Origin: Scatosoma sp900555925
Lineage (GTDB): Bacteria; Bacillota; Clostridia; Christensenellales; Borkfalkiaceae
Direction: 5' to 3'
DNA length: 64,000 bases
Assembly: GCA_959603585.1 (NCBI GenBank)
Contig: CAUGYD010000002.1
Span: 264,694 to 328,693 of the forward strand
Of this stretch, positions 1 through 7,564 are shown piece by piece. Position numbers and translations under genes: made by a program. The notes under the pieces were generated by a model. The model did no database searches and was not told where the DNA came from. It saw nothing but the letters and a program-made list of their open reading frames with translations. Position 1 is the stretch's first letter; each line of letters opens with the position of its first letter.

Positions 1-211
1 AAACTAGTATATTTTCAGGCGATGAAAAAGGTCCGCAAAGACCGAAAGCACGCGCGAAAAGAAACTATATCCGATGCCGACGGACAAGACATCCATGGCA
101 GAATTCAGGCACGTAAAAGCCGAAATGCAGAGGCTTAGTTTTGAAACTCTTGAAAAATATGCCGAAGATCTCGATTTCTTGGAAATGAAAAGAACGAAAA
201 AAAGACCTTGA
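1..211 (+). other. Possible 3' end of a truncated or frameshifted reading frame
   Basis: Two overlapping plus-strand frames are open here. One runs from the window edge to a TAG at 136-138. The other is open from base 26 to a TGA at 209-211 and ends in a charged helical tail (MKRTKKRP). The second reads like the C-terminus of a real protein, but it has no convincing start or Shine-Dalgarno site, and a stop at 23-25 separates it from upstream sequence. A frameshifted gene end is one explanation. I do not recognise a family. A rho-independent terminator follows at 239. Confidence 0.25.
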
Positions 212-238
212 AATGTAATTTTGCTTATTTATTAATAA

Positions 239-274
239 AAAATATCATCCCTTTTATTGGGGATGATATTTTTT
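239..274. terminator. Bidirectional rho-independent terminator
   Basis: A perfect 10-base stem (AATATCATCC at 241-250, GGATGATATT at 261-270) encloses a 10-base loop. Flanking A and T runs let it work on both strands. It would end whatever enters from the left and also the minus-strand tRNA transcript. Confidence 0.75.
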
Positions 275-275
275 G

Positions 276-351
276 TGGTGGGACGGGAAGGAATCGAACC
301 TCTTGGTGCTTGTGTCATAGGTGTTTAATTTTACCAATTGATATATCCCGT
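276..351 (-). pseudogene. Degenerate tRNA-like sequence
   Basis: On the minus strand the 3' part looks like a tRNA T arm followed by an encoded CCA (GGTTCGATTCC, then CCCACCA). The 5' part has a D-loop-like segment (CAATTGGTAAA). The acceptor arms pair only partly, and I could form neither a stable anticodon stem nor a standard anticodon loop. It is probably a decayed tRNA copy beside the intact tRNA-Arg. A genuine but unusual tRNA is less likely. Confidence 0.35.
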
Positions 352-499
352 GATTTTTCGCCCCGCACGCACCGCCTAACCAAAAATCGTTATTATTCTG
401 CATAGCTTTTACCTCTAAAAATTCTAAAATCGATAAATAGAGGGCTACTGCATCAATGGATATACCAACGCTTAAAGCCAACGCCCCTATGAGCACTAA

Positions 500-574
500 T
501 GGTACTCCCGGCGGGAATCGAACCCACAACGGCCCCTTAGGAGGGGGCTGTTATATCCATTTAACTACGGAAGC
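500..574 (-). tRNA. tRNA-Arg (anticodon CCT)
   Basis: The minus strand folds into a full cloverleaf. The acceptor pairs GCTTCCG with CGGGAGT, the D stem pairs GTTA with TAAC, the anticodon stem pairs GCCCC with GGGGC around the loop CTCCTAA (anticodon CCT, reading AGG), and the T stem pairs GTGGG with CCCGC around TTCGATT. The CCA end is encoded at 500-502. Confidence 0.93.
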
Positions 575-751
575 ATATTCAATTTTATTACACCAGAAAA
601 AGTTTACTGCATGAAAAAATTTATACCAAATTTTATACCGATTTCAATTTTCCTTATTACACGGCTTACGAGACTTGTTTTATTATACCTTATTTTTCCT
701 TGAAAAGCAATTGTTTTTCAAAAGTTTTCAAAAAATTTATACGACAAATTC

Positions 752-780
752 TTGCAAATTACAAAAAAAAATGGTATTAT
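752..780 (+). promoter_or_regulatory. Sigma-A-type promoter of gdhA
   Basis: TTGCAA at 752-757 and TATTAT at 775-780 are separated by 17 bases. Transcription should start near 787, giving a leader of about 55 bases. Confidence 0.7.
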
Positions 781-840
781 ATATAAAATCATTACCCGAA
801 ATCCATGGCAAAATCTTTTACAAAAAAAGGAGTAATCTTT

Positions 841-2175
841 ATGACGTATGTAGAAAAAGTATTGGCTCAATTGAAAGAACGAAATCCTGGTGAAAAAGAA
901 TTTCATCAAGCCGCCACGGAAATTCTTCTCACTCTGGAACCCGTATTCGACAAGCATCCAGAATACGAAAAAGCTGCTCTTCTCGAACGTTTTGTAGAAC
1001 CGGAAAGAGTAATTCTTTTCCGTGTTCCTTGGACCGACGACAATGGCAAAGTTCATGTCAATAAGGGTTACCGCGTGCAATTTAACAGTGCTATCGGTCC
1101 CTATAAAGGAGGTTTACGGTTTCATCCTTCCGTCAACTTGTCCGTAATCAAATTTTTAGGCTTAGAACAAATTCTTAAAAACAGTTTGACCGGTCAACCT
1201 ATCGGCGGAGGAAAAGGTGGTTCCGATTTCGACCCGAAAGGAAAATCCGACCGTGAGGTCATGACATTTTGTCAAAGCTTCATGACGGAGCTCTATCGCC
1301 ATATCGGTCCCGATACTGACGTACCGGCCGGAGATATCGGGGTAGGCGGTCGAGAAATCGGCTATCTCTTCGGTCAATATAAACGTATTCGCGACGAGCA
1401 TACCGGCGTTTTGACGGGCAGAGGTCTGTCCTATGGCGGCTCCCTCATTCGCAAGGAAGCGACCGGTTACGGGCTCGTATATATTACGGAAGAGGCAATG
1501 CGGCTTCGCGGAGACAGTTTTGAAGGAAAGACCGTCATCATCTCGGGAAGCGGCAATGTGGCAATTTATGCCTGTGAAAAAGCCCAATCCTTGGGAGCAA
1601 AAGTCGTCGCAATGTATGATTCCGACGGTTATATTTACGATAAAAACGGGATACAGTTAGACGTTGTGCGTAAGATTAAAGAAGAAGAACGCGGCCGGAT
1701 CAAAGAATATGCGGCTCGGGTTCCCGGTTCCGTTTATACGTCCGGTTGCAAAGGAATCTGGTCCATACCCTGCGACATTGCGCTTCCTTGCGCCACACAG
1801 AACGAAATCGATACAAAGGATGCAGAAAACCTCGTCAAAAACGGCGTAAAATATGTAGCTGAGGGCGCAAATATGCCTTCTACCTTAGAGGCAATCGATA
1901 CCTTCAAGAAAGCCGGAATCGTATTTCTTCCCGCAAAGGCTGCCAACGCCGGCGGCGTAGCAACTTCTGCTTTGGAAATGGCTCAGTCCTCCGGACGCTT
2001 GTTCTGGACTTCCGAAGAAGTAGACCTTAAATTAAAGGAAATTATGATAGGTATTTACCATAACATCGACGACGCAGCAAAAAAATACGGTTTTGACGGC
2101 GACTATGTAATGGGCGCTAATATTGCCGGTTTTGAAAAAGTAGCAGATGCGATGATGGCACAAGGTATTGTATAA
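841..2175 (+). CDS. gdhA: Glutamate dehydrogenase (hexameric, class I)
   Basis: This enzyme interconverts glutamate with 2-oxoglutarate and ammonia and links nitrogen assimilation to amino-acid catabolism in the cytoplasm. The 444-residue length is normal for the hexameric bacterial family. The substrate-binding segments GPYKGG (about residue 86) and PIGGGKGGSDF (about 120) are intact. The PAGDIGVGGRE segment with the catalytic Asp is at about 165, and a Rossmann segment (IISGSGNVAIYA) is at about 230. The ATG at 841 is chosen because AAAGGAG lies 8 bases upstream at 826-832; an in-frame ATG at 805 has no ribosome site. The gene is monocistronic between its own promoter and the terminator at 2195. 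Cofactor preference cannot be decided by eye. Confidence 0.96.
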   Translation: MTYVEKVLAQLKERNPGEKEFHQAATEILLTLEPVFDKHPEYEKAALLERFVEPERVILFRVPWTDDNGKVHVNKGYRVQFNSAIGPYKGGLRFHPSVNLSVIKFLGLEQILKNSLTGQPIGGGKGGSDFDPKGKSDREVMTFCQSFMTELYRHIGPDTDVPAGDIGVGGREIGYLFGQYKRIRDEHTGVLTGRGLSYGGSLIRKEATGYGLVYITEEAMRLRGDSFEGKTVIISGSGNVAIYACEKAQSLGAKVVAMYDSDGYIYDKNGIQLDVVRKIKEEERGRIKEYAARVPGSVYTSGCKGIWSIPCDIALPCATQNEIDTKDAENLVKNGVKYVAEGANMPSTLEAIDTFKKAGIVFLPAKAANAGGVATSALEMAQSSGRLFWTSEEVDLKLKEIMIGIYHNIDDAAKKYGFDGDYVMGANIAGFEKVADAMMAQGIV

Positions 2176-2194
2176 ACCCCGAACTATTCCTATG

Positions 2195-2233
2195 AAGAGG
2201 GCCCTTCCCGTAAACAGGAAGGGCCCTCTTTTT
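2195..2233. terminator. Shared terminator between gdhA and spo0A
   Basis: A 14-base perfect stem (2195-2208 with 2217-2230, core GAGGGCCCTTCC) has an 8-base loop and is followed by T residues on the plus strand. On the minus strand it starts right after the spo0A stop, so it can serve both convergent genes. Confidence 0.9.
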
Positions 2234-2996
2234 ATCTCGTCATACTCTCCAAAATGAGCTTATCTGCCACCAAGGCAATAAATTCACTGTTTGTAGGCTT
2301 TTCCGTTCCCAAATACACGCGTGTTCCGAATACAGCGTTGATTGCCTCGATACGCGCCCTATTCCATGCTACCTCTATTGCATGGCGAATTGCACGTTCT
2401 ACCTTGCTTGGCGTCGTATCGTACTGTTTTGCAATATTCGGATATAATTCCTTTGTTACATTATTGATAATATAAGGCATCTCCACTGCCATTTTTATCC
2501 CTGTCCGCAGATACCGATATCCCTTTATGTGAGGCGGAATCCCTATCGCAATAAAAATATCGCTGATTTTTTCCTCTAAGGTTGCAGTTCTCCCTTTTAT
2601 CTCTCTAACGTCCCTCTCCGTTGCGCTTACGGGCTTTATCAATTCTTCCGCTCGCTCCAAAGCGCTCTGCACAGAAAACGGCTTGACGAGATAATAGTCC
2701 GCCCCCGAAGCAATCGCCTTTTCCATAAGCGCGTCTCCGGCTACTCCCGTCGCAATAATTTTTGTATCCGGACTTTCCTTTTTCAGTGCTTGAATGACTC
2801 CGCAGCCGTCTGTTCCTTTGAGAAACATTCCGACAAAAACAAGCTGGGGTTTTAGCCGGCGCAATTCTTGGATTCCCACTTCTCCATCGTCCCCTGCATA
2901 AACTACCTCAACTTCTTCCTCTTTCTCAAACGTACTCTTTAATTCCCTTAAAAGAGCTTCGTTTGACTCCAATAATACAATTGTTTTTGAACGCAT
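2232..2996 (-). CDS. spo0A: Spo0A homologue with a degenerate receiver domain
   Basis: Spo0A is the master regulator of sporulation entry in Firmicutes, normally switched on by phosphorylation of Asp56. The C-terminal DNA-binding domain (about 140-254) is strongly conserved, including KGYRYLR, TTPSKVERAIRHAIEVAW and KPTNSEFIALVADKL, so recognition of 0A boxes (TGTCGAA) is expected. The receiver (1-120) keeps Lys105 (YYLVKPF) and Thr83. The phosphoacceptor position is Gly56 (LVFVGMFLKGTDG), and the acidic pair D10-D11 is Glu10-Ser11. Numbering matches B. subtilis Spo0A without gaps in this part. The protein therefore should not be phosphorylated in the usual way. A strong AGGAGGG lies 9 bases before ATG 2996. 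Identity as a Spo0A-family protein is near certain; how it is controlled is unknown. Confidence 0.95.
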   Translation of the reverse strand: MRSKTIVLLESNEALLRELKSTFEKEEEVEVVYAGDDGEVGIQELRRLKPQLVFVGMFLKGTDGCGVIQALKKESPDTKIIATGVAGDALMEKAIASGADYYLVKPFSVQSALERAEELIKPVSATERDVREIKGRTATLEEKISDIFIAIGIPPHIKGYRYLRTGIKMAVEMPYIINNVTKELYPNIAKQYDTTPSKVERAIRHAIEVAWNRARIEAINAVFGTRVYLGTEKPTNSEFIALVADKLILESMTR

Positions 2997-3057
2997 AATA
3001 TCGTTCCCTCCTAAAATTTTTTTCGAAAGTCTTGCCGGCTTTCGCTTTTCCTACGAT

Positions 3058-3086
3058 ATTATACTACATTCTATCGAATACGTAAA
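3058..3086 (-). promoter_or_regulatory. Promoter of spo0A with a near-0A box in the spacer
   Basis: On the minus strand TTTACG (3081-3086) and TATAAT (3058-3063) flank a 17-base spacer. The spacer holds TTCGATA, one mismatch from an inverted 0A box (TTCGACA), which suggests autoregulation. Apart from this, the box at 3158 and the terminator at 3243, I see nothing in the 370-base gap 2997-3366. Confidence 0.7.
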
Positions 3087-3157
3087 GCAATATTGTAAAT
3101 AATAACAATTTTTTATATTAAAAAAATTATAATATTTTTTATTATTTTAGCGAAACT

Positions 3158-3164
3158 TGTCGAA
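3158..3164. promoter_or_regulatory. Consensus 0A box (TGTCGAA) upstream of spo0A
   Basis: An exact match to the Spo0A recognition heptamer lies about 75 bases upstream of the spo0A -35 element. A six-of-seven match (CTCGACA, reverse sense) lies near 3236. Seven-base matches do occur by chance, but the position next to spo0A makes this one credible. Confidence 0.45.
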
Positions 3165-3242
3165 TTTTGTCTTTTTTTCTTTTGAAAGCCCCTTTTATCC
3201 AATTAAAGCGACGATAAATCATTAAATCAAGCATAGCTCGAC

Positions 3243-3279
3243 AAAAAAAGCACCCCATGAATTAAAAAATTCACGGGGT
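3243..3279 (-). terminator. Terminator of the 172-residue membrane protein gene
   Basis: Read on the minus strand, arms ACCCCGTGAATT and AATTCATGGGGT form a hairpin followed by GCTTTTTTT. It lies about 90 bases past the stop at 3367. Confidence 0.8.
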
Positions 3280-3366
3280 AAAACATAGTCGATTTTTCAA
3301 AAATTCTCGTTCTGATACTTTTAAGTTATCCGCAAAGAGTCTCTCCTCCTATTCAGAGAAAAAAGC

Positions 3367-3885
3367 TCAATAGGCGCGAGCATGTGCGGAAAATTTCAAA
3401 ATCATTTGTAAAAGGAAAAACGCACAAGGAATGAGGAGATACCACTTCACCAGCTTGACATTCAAGAGCCCTGCTTCGAGAGCCTCTTTCCAGGATTCCG
3501 CAAAGAGGAAAGCGCAGCCGACAAAGAGCAAGAGCGCTAAAATTCCGGCAAAGACGATCCCTCCCCGCTTCAAAACAGAATTCCCTTGCTTAAAGGAAGC
3601 GATCGACATAATCAAAAACAAAAGCGCCAATACCCCGAACAGGACGGCGAAGGGAAGTCCCGGATATTTGGGAAGGCCGTCCAGCCAGCGCAGGAATACC
3701 CCGTCGAAGGCCTTTTCTACGCCGTCAGAGAGCTTTCCCCAGAAATTCGTTATCCCATCAGGGAGTCCGCTCACTTTCACGAGGTCGACTACAATGTAGC
3801 CTGCTGTCATCACGAGCGCTGCAAGAAAGCCCAATACATCGAGAAAACCACTGAATTTTGCACGTTTAAAATCTACTTTTTCCAT
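3367..3885 (-). CDS. Membrane protein of unknown function (about 4 TM)
   Basis: I do not recognise this 172-residue protein. It shows a hydrophobic segment near 15-35, a connecting region of about 40 residues rich in Asp, Gly and Lys, then helices near 78-95, 108-128 and 146-165. The N-terminus is basic, with no cleavable signal, so it should sit in the cytoplasmic membrane. It has its own promoter, a GGAAGG ribosome site before ATG 3885, and its own terminator, so it is a one-gene unit between spo0A and the HAD phosphatase gene. Confidence 0.75.
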   Translation of the reverse strand: MEKVDFKRAKFSGFLDVLGFLAALVMTAGYIVVDLVKVSGLPDGITNFWGKLSDGVEKAFDGVFLRWLDGLPKYPGLPFAVLFGVLALLFLIMSIASFKQGNSVLKRGGIVFAGILALLLFVGCAFLFAESWKEALEAGLLNVKLVKWYLLIPCAFFLLQMILKFSAHARAY

Positions 3886-3918
3886 TTTTTACCTTCCTTA
3901 TCAATATCTTACTTTTCT

Positions 3919-3947
3919 ATTTTAACATAATTTTTCGCGACTGTCAA
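3919..3947 (-). promoter_or_regulatory. Promoter of the 172-residue membrane protein gene
   Basis: TTGACA (3942-3947) and TAAAAT (3919-3924) on the minus strand are 17 bases apart, a near-consensus sigma-A promoter. Confidence 0.75.
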
Positions 3948-4015
3948 TACCTCTATGAAAAGATTTTGTGCAAATTTTGTATAATTTTACACCGTATCGG
4001 ATTTTTTCAAAAAAA

Positions 4016-4660
4016 TCAAAATTTTAAGATTTCCGCAGGGGTATCGACGAGGCGACTTGCGCCGTTCTTCAAAAGAAATTCCCGACTCTTAAAGCCCCAC
4101 GTAACGGAAATACAAGGAATTTCGGCATTGACGGCCGTCTGAATATCCACTTCCGAATCCCCCACATATACGGCACCCGACTTATCCGTTCCCAAGCGTT
4201 TCAAAGCCGCAAGAACGGAATCGGGCGCGGGCTTTTTCCGAATCCCCGCCGCTTCATTTTCTCCGGCCGCCGCGCCGACGAGACCGGGAAAGAAACGCTC
4301 TGCCAATAATTTTACGGCATAGTCGGCTTTATTGGATACGATAGCGGTGCTGCGCCCCTCCGATTTCAGCCGCACTAATAATTCCATGACGCCCGGATAA
4401 GGCTTGGTCGAGTCGAAACAATGTTCGCCATAGTAACGCTTGAAAAATTCAAAAATATCCGAAAAACGGGGATTGGATTCGCCGTCGGGTACGGCCCGCC
4501 GCATCAAGAGCCTTATTCCGTTGCCCACAAAGTTTTGAACCTCGTCCCGTGTCCTTTCGGGACATCGATAGGCAGACAAAGCAGCATTGACGGAGGAAGT
4601 CAAATCGTCGAGCGTATCGAGCAGAGTACCGTCTAAATCGAAAATATAAACGTCAAACAT
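4016..4660 (-). CDS. HAD-family phosphatase, phosphoglycolate phosphatase-like
   Basis: A cytoplasmic haloacid dehalogenase-type hydrolase of 214 residues. Motif I (FDLDGTLLDT, nucleophile and acid/base Asp) starts at about residue 6. A helical cap follows. Motif II is AIVSNK (Ser/Asn), motif III the Lys in KKPAPDSV, and motif IV YVGDSEVDIQTA with the Mg-binding acidic residues. The Gph-like layout suggests a small phosphate monoester such as 2-phosphoglycolate, but HAD substrates cannot be predicted safely. ATG 4660 is used; an in-frame TTG at 4666 is possible. No good Shine-Dalgarno site is visible, and the response regulator stop is 14 bases upstream, so translation is probably coupled. 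Last gene of the radC operon. Confidence 0.85.
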   Translation of the reverse strand: MFDVYIFDLDGTLLDTLDDLTSSVNAALSAYRCPERTRDEVQNFVGNGIRLLMRRAVPDGESNPRFSDIFEFFKRYYGEHCFDSTKPYPGVMELLVRLKSEGRSTAIVSNKADYAVKLLAERFFPGLVGAAAGENEAAGIRKKPAPDSVLAALKRLGTDKSGAVYVGDSEVDIQTAVNAEIPCISVTWGFKSREFLLKNGASRLVDTPAEILKF

Positions 4661-4674
4661 AGGCAAAAACCATA

Positions 4675-5322
4675 TTACAAAACCGAACGAATGGCTTCGA
4701 CGGCGCCGCTGCGATTTTCGCTGTTTGTCTTGACATAAATAGCGGAGATATAATTTCGCGTCGTCCCCTCGGAAATTTTGAGCGCGGCGGAAATTTGGCG
4801 GTTCGTAAAGCCCTCATACAGCATCAGCGCGATTTCCACTTCTCTGTCGGACAGGGAAAAGGCGCGTTTGAGCTTGATTTCCCGATCGGAGGAGACATTT
4901 TTTGCCGCGTCCGCGATACGTTTTGCGATTTTCGCAGGGAGAATAGTATCTCCGGCATACGCATTTTTCACCGCGTCGATGAGCGCCGTACTTCCGATGT
5001 CTTTGAGGAGATAGCCGCTGGCGCCGTTATTGATGGCGTTGAGAATATAGTCGCTGTCATCGAAAGTCGTGAGAATGACTACTTTCACGTCGGGATATTT
5101 CGTCTTGATGCTCTGCGTTGCCACTACTCCGTTCATATTGGGCATACGAATATCCATAAGGACTACGTCGGGCATATTTTCTTCCATTTTTTTCAGAGCG
5201 TCAAACCCGTCAAAGGCTAATCCCACGACCTCTAAGCCCGAATCTGTTTCCAGAACGCTCTTGATCCCCTCGGCCAAAATCACCTGATCGTCCGCAATCA
5301 TTACTTTTATTTTTTTATCCAT
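4675..5322 (-). CDS. NarL/LuxR-family response regulator (LiaR/DesR-like)
   Basis: A transcription factor controlled by the histidine kinase encoded just upstream. The receiver (1-120) has the acidic pair at 11-12, phosphoacceptor Asp57 (VVLMDIRMPNMNG), Thr near 85 (ILTTFDD) and Lys near 107 (YLLKDI). A LuxR helix-turn-helix (about 150-210) carries SLSDREVEIALML and TNRQISAAL, with a slightly unusual last helix (SEGTTRNYISAI). AAGGAAG precedes ATG 5322. Kinase-regulator pairs of this type often sense membrane stress or fluidity; no target is visible here except the operon itself. Confidence 0.9.
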   Translation of the reverse strand: MDKKIKVMIADDQVILAEGIKSVLETDSGLEVVGLAFDGFDALKKMEENMPDVVLMDIRMPNMNGVVATQSIKTKYPDVKVVILTTFDDSDYILNAINNGASGYLLKDIGSTALIDAVKNAYAGDTILPAKIAKRIADAAKNVSSDREIKLKRAFSLSDREVEIALMLYEGFTNRQISAALKISEGTTRNYISAIYVKTNSENRSGAVEAIRSVL

Positions 5323-5338
5323 GTTTTCACTTCCTTGT

Positions 5339-6658
5339 TTATTCCCGCGCCCCGTCTGCGGGCAGCGTCAAATGAATTTCAAATCCTTCGTCCGGTTCGG
5401 AGACGAACCACAGCTCTCCGCCGAGGCTCTCCGCCCGCTTCGACATTCCCGTAAGTCCGAAGCCCTCTTTCAGCTCGTTAATATTCACGCCCGAACCGTT
5501 ATCCGAAAGCAGAAAATTGATTTTCCCATCCATTTCCTTCAATTCAAACCAAAAGGCCGTAGCTCTGCCGTGACGGAGACCGTTAGAGATCCCCTCTTTC
5601 AAAGTATTGCACAAAAATCGGTACTTCGCGTCCGAAACGGCTATGTCGTCTATATCCGAACGAATTTTGATTCCCGTTCCGTCCGTCGATTCGTTGATGA
5701 TTCCCTGCAACGCGTTTTCGAGAGTCTGCTTTCCCGGATTTCCCGAAAGCAGGTGCACGCTCTCGCGGAGTTCTTCCAAGGCGTGTTTCGCTTGAAGATT
5801 AGCGGCGATAATCTTGCTTTTTGCGTCCTCGGGATTTTTATCCAAAATGAGCTTTGCCGCTTCCGTCTGCATAATGACCGTCGTGATGGAATGTCCCGCG
5901 GTATCGTGAATGTCCTTGGCAATTCTCTGGCGTTCTTCGAGCGCCGTTACCTCCGCGAGGTCGTCATAGGCCTTCTGCAATTCCGCCTTGCTTTCATCGA
6001 GTTCTTTCAGCGCTTTGCTCAACCGTACATATTGGCGGTAGAACCGAACGGCAAAATTGACAAATACGAAATGAATCAACAGAATCAAGAGATCGTTGAA
6101 CGACTGCGCGAGCACGCCGAGGACAGACGCGCTTTCCCCGTAACGAAACCAATTGGAGGCCCCAAAGGTAATGACGTACACCACCATACACAGCGCACAG
6201 ACGATTATGGAAGGGAGCATTTTTTCCGAACTGATATAAAATTCGGTGAGAATGATCATATAGAGTGTGCTCAGATAGGTACTGCCCGTCACTCCTGTCA
6301 GAACGAACGCCGCCACGCAGTCGATGACATAACAGTAAACCTTATTTTTGAATTCCTTGACGGCAAACAGCTTGACGGCTTCGGAGACAGTGAGAACCGC
6401 CTCTATCCCGAGCGTCGCCGCCAAAGCGCCCCATTTATGCAGCCGAAAAGCCGCGCCGGCCTGTTGAAGCAGAATGAGCAGTTCCACGAGAATGAGGATT
6501 CCGAATAATAATTTTTTGCCGAAGCTGAAAAAGCGTTCCTCTTCCTTAAAATCCGGTTTTTCAAAAAATTTTGAGAGTCGAAAACGATGTTTTTTCTTTG
6601 GCGCCTGCGGAGTTTCCGCAGGCGCCGCCATGGCGGCTCGTTCTTTTTTTCTCTGCAT
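5339..6658 (-). CDS. Sensor histidine kinase, HisKA_3 type (LiaS/DesK/NarX-like)
   Basis: Partner of the LuxR-type regulator 16 bases downstream. The N-terminal 50 residues are basic and cytoplasmic. About six hydrophobic segments follow (roughly 50-215) with no large outer domain, as in intramembrane-sensing kinases. A coiled coil (about 215-245) leads to the dimerisation/phosphoacceptor region with His251 (RIAKDIHDTAGHS). The ATPase domain shows the N box (NTLKEGISNGLRHG), DNGSG and GFGLTGM. Start ATG 6658 follows the radC stop by one base, with GAGAGGG 8 bases upstream; an earlier in-frame start at 6691 would lie inside radC. Confidence 0.9.
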   Translation of the reverse strand: MQRKKERAAMAAPAETPQAPKKKHRFRLSKFFEKPDFKEEERFFSFGKKLLFGILILVELLILLQQAGAAFRLHKWGALAATLGIEAVLTVSEAVKLFAVKEFKNKVYCYVIDCVAAFVLTGVTGSTYLSTLYMIILTEFYISSEKMLPSIIVCALCMVVYVITFGASNWFRYGESASVLGVLAQSFNDLLILLIHFVFVNFAVRFYRQYVRLSKALKELDESKAELQKAYDDLAEVTALEERQRIAKDIHDTAGHSITTVIMQTEAAKLILDKNPEDAKSKIIAANLQAKHALEELRESVHLLSGNPGKQTLENALQGIINESTDGTGIKIRSDIDDIAVSDAKYRFLCNTLKEGISNGLRHGRATAFWFELKEMDGKINFLLSDNGSGVNINELKEGFGLTGMSKRAESLGGELWFVSEPDEGFEIHLTLPADGARE

Positions 6659-6659
6659 T

Positions 6660-7379
6660 TTAACTACCCTCTCCTTTGCCGAGGATTGCACCGACCGAAT
6701 ATTTTTGATGAATTTCTTTCATCTTTCCGCTGCAATAATAACTGTATGTCCCCGCGGGGGAATAGATAAAATGATCGTAAAATTTTACGTTATGAATACT
6801 GCAAATCATCTCACATTGTCCCGTTGTTTTGTCGTCCGTCTCGGAGGGAAAACAATTTCCATTCGGGTGATTGTGGACGGCTATCAGTCCGTCGGGTTTA
6901 TTTTCGAGAATCAATCTCGTGAGCTGTTCGGGACGAATGACCACGCGGCGCAGCTCGCCGGAAGAGAAGCGTTTGCAGAAAAAAATATTCTTCGCCTTAT
7001 CGAGCAGATAAAAGTCCAAGACCTCGTTTTCCGCGGGCGCATATCTTTCCTCCACATAGGCCAAAAAGGTGCGTTCCTCAAATGTTTTCGGATAGGTATC
7101 CTCTCGCCCCGCATAGTACGTTTCAAAAAACTTTCCGATACAGCATAGATAGGCGGCGACGTTTTCCCCCACACCCTCCACGGACTTCAACCTCGATACG
7201 GGAGCGGAAAATATTCTTGGAATGGATCCGAACGCTTCCAGCAGACGATGCGCCAGATCGTTCGTATTCAGTCGGGGAATTGCATTGAAAAGGAGGATTT
7301 CCAAAATCTCGTGCTCGCAAAGTCCTCCCGAATCGAGCTTTTCAATAATTCTATGGCGATGGCCCTCATGTCCGGACAT
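6660..7379 (-). CDS. radC: RadC-family JAB-domain protein
   Basis: A 239-residue cytoplasmic protein with an N-terminal helix-hairpin-helix-like part (VSRLKSVEGVGENVAAYL) and a C-terminal JAB/MPN metalloprotease-like fold. The zinc-binding motif is visible as AVHNHPNG followed by an Asp/Ser stretch (PSETDDKTT). RadC was named for DNA repair, but that role was withdrawn in E. coli and the true function is uncertain. ATG 7379 has GGAGG 7 bases upstream; an upstream in-frame extension has no ribosome site. First gene of the radC - kinase - regulator - HAD operon. Confidence 0.9.
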   Translation of the reverse strand: MSGHEGHRHRIIEKLDSGGLCEHEILEILLFNAIPRLNTNDLAHRLLEAFGSIPRIFSAPVSRLKSVEGVGENVAAYLCCIGKFFETYYAGREDTYPKTFEERTFLAYVEERYAPAENEVLDFYLLDKAKNIFFCKRFSSGELRRVVIRPEQLTRLILENKPDGLIAVHNHPNGNCFPSETDDKTTGQCEMICSIHNVKFYDHFIYSPAGTYSYYCSGKMKEIHQKYSVGAILGKGEGS

Positions 7380-7412
7380 AGCTTTTCCTCCCGCCTTTAT
7401 TCTCCCGTATTT

Positions 7413-7441
7413 ATTGTACCACATTCCTGTAAAAAAGTCAA
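7413..7441 (-). promoter_or_regulatory. Promoter of the radC - two-component operon
   Basis: TTGACT (7436-7441) and TACAAT (7413-7418) on the minus strand with a 17-base spacer. It is back to back with the pepV-type promoter at 7503. Confidence 0.75.
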
Positions 7442-7502
7442 AGCCTGTCTCGCTCAGGAAAATATTTTTTCGGATTTTTCCCCTTTGTTTCCTTCATTTC
7501 TG

Positions 7503-7531
7503 TTTACCTGAGCAGAAAAAGCGTGTATAAT
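7503..7531 (+). promoter_or_regulatory. Promoter of the dipeptidase gene
   Basis: TTTACC (7503-7508) and TATAAT (7526-7531) are 17 bases apart. A perfect -10 element and a short leader support it. Confidence 0.7.
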
Positions 7532-7564
7532 AATAAAGAACAGAAAAAAGGACCGGTGATTTAT

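Noticed and set aside
254..529. 91-codon minus-strand open frame across both tRNA-like sequences
   Set aside because: It begins inside tRNA-Arg and covers the degenerate tRNA; no ribosome site and no plausible protein.
5321..6508. 395-codon plus-strand frame opposite the histidine kinase gene
   Set aside because: It is the shadow of a strongly supported kinase on the other strand and has low-complexity charged sequence without domains.
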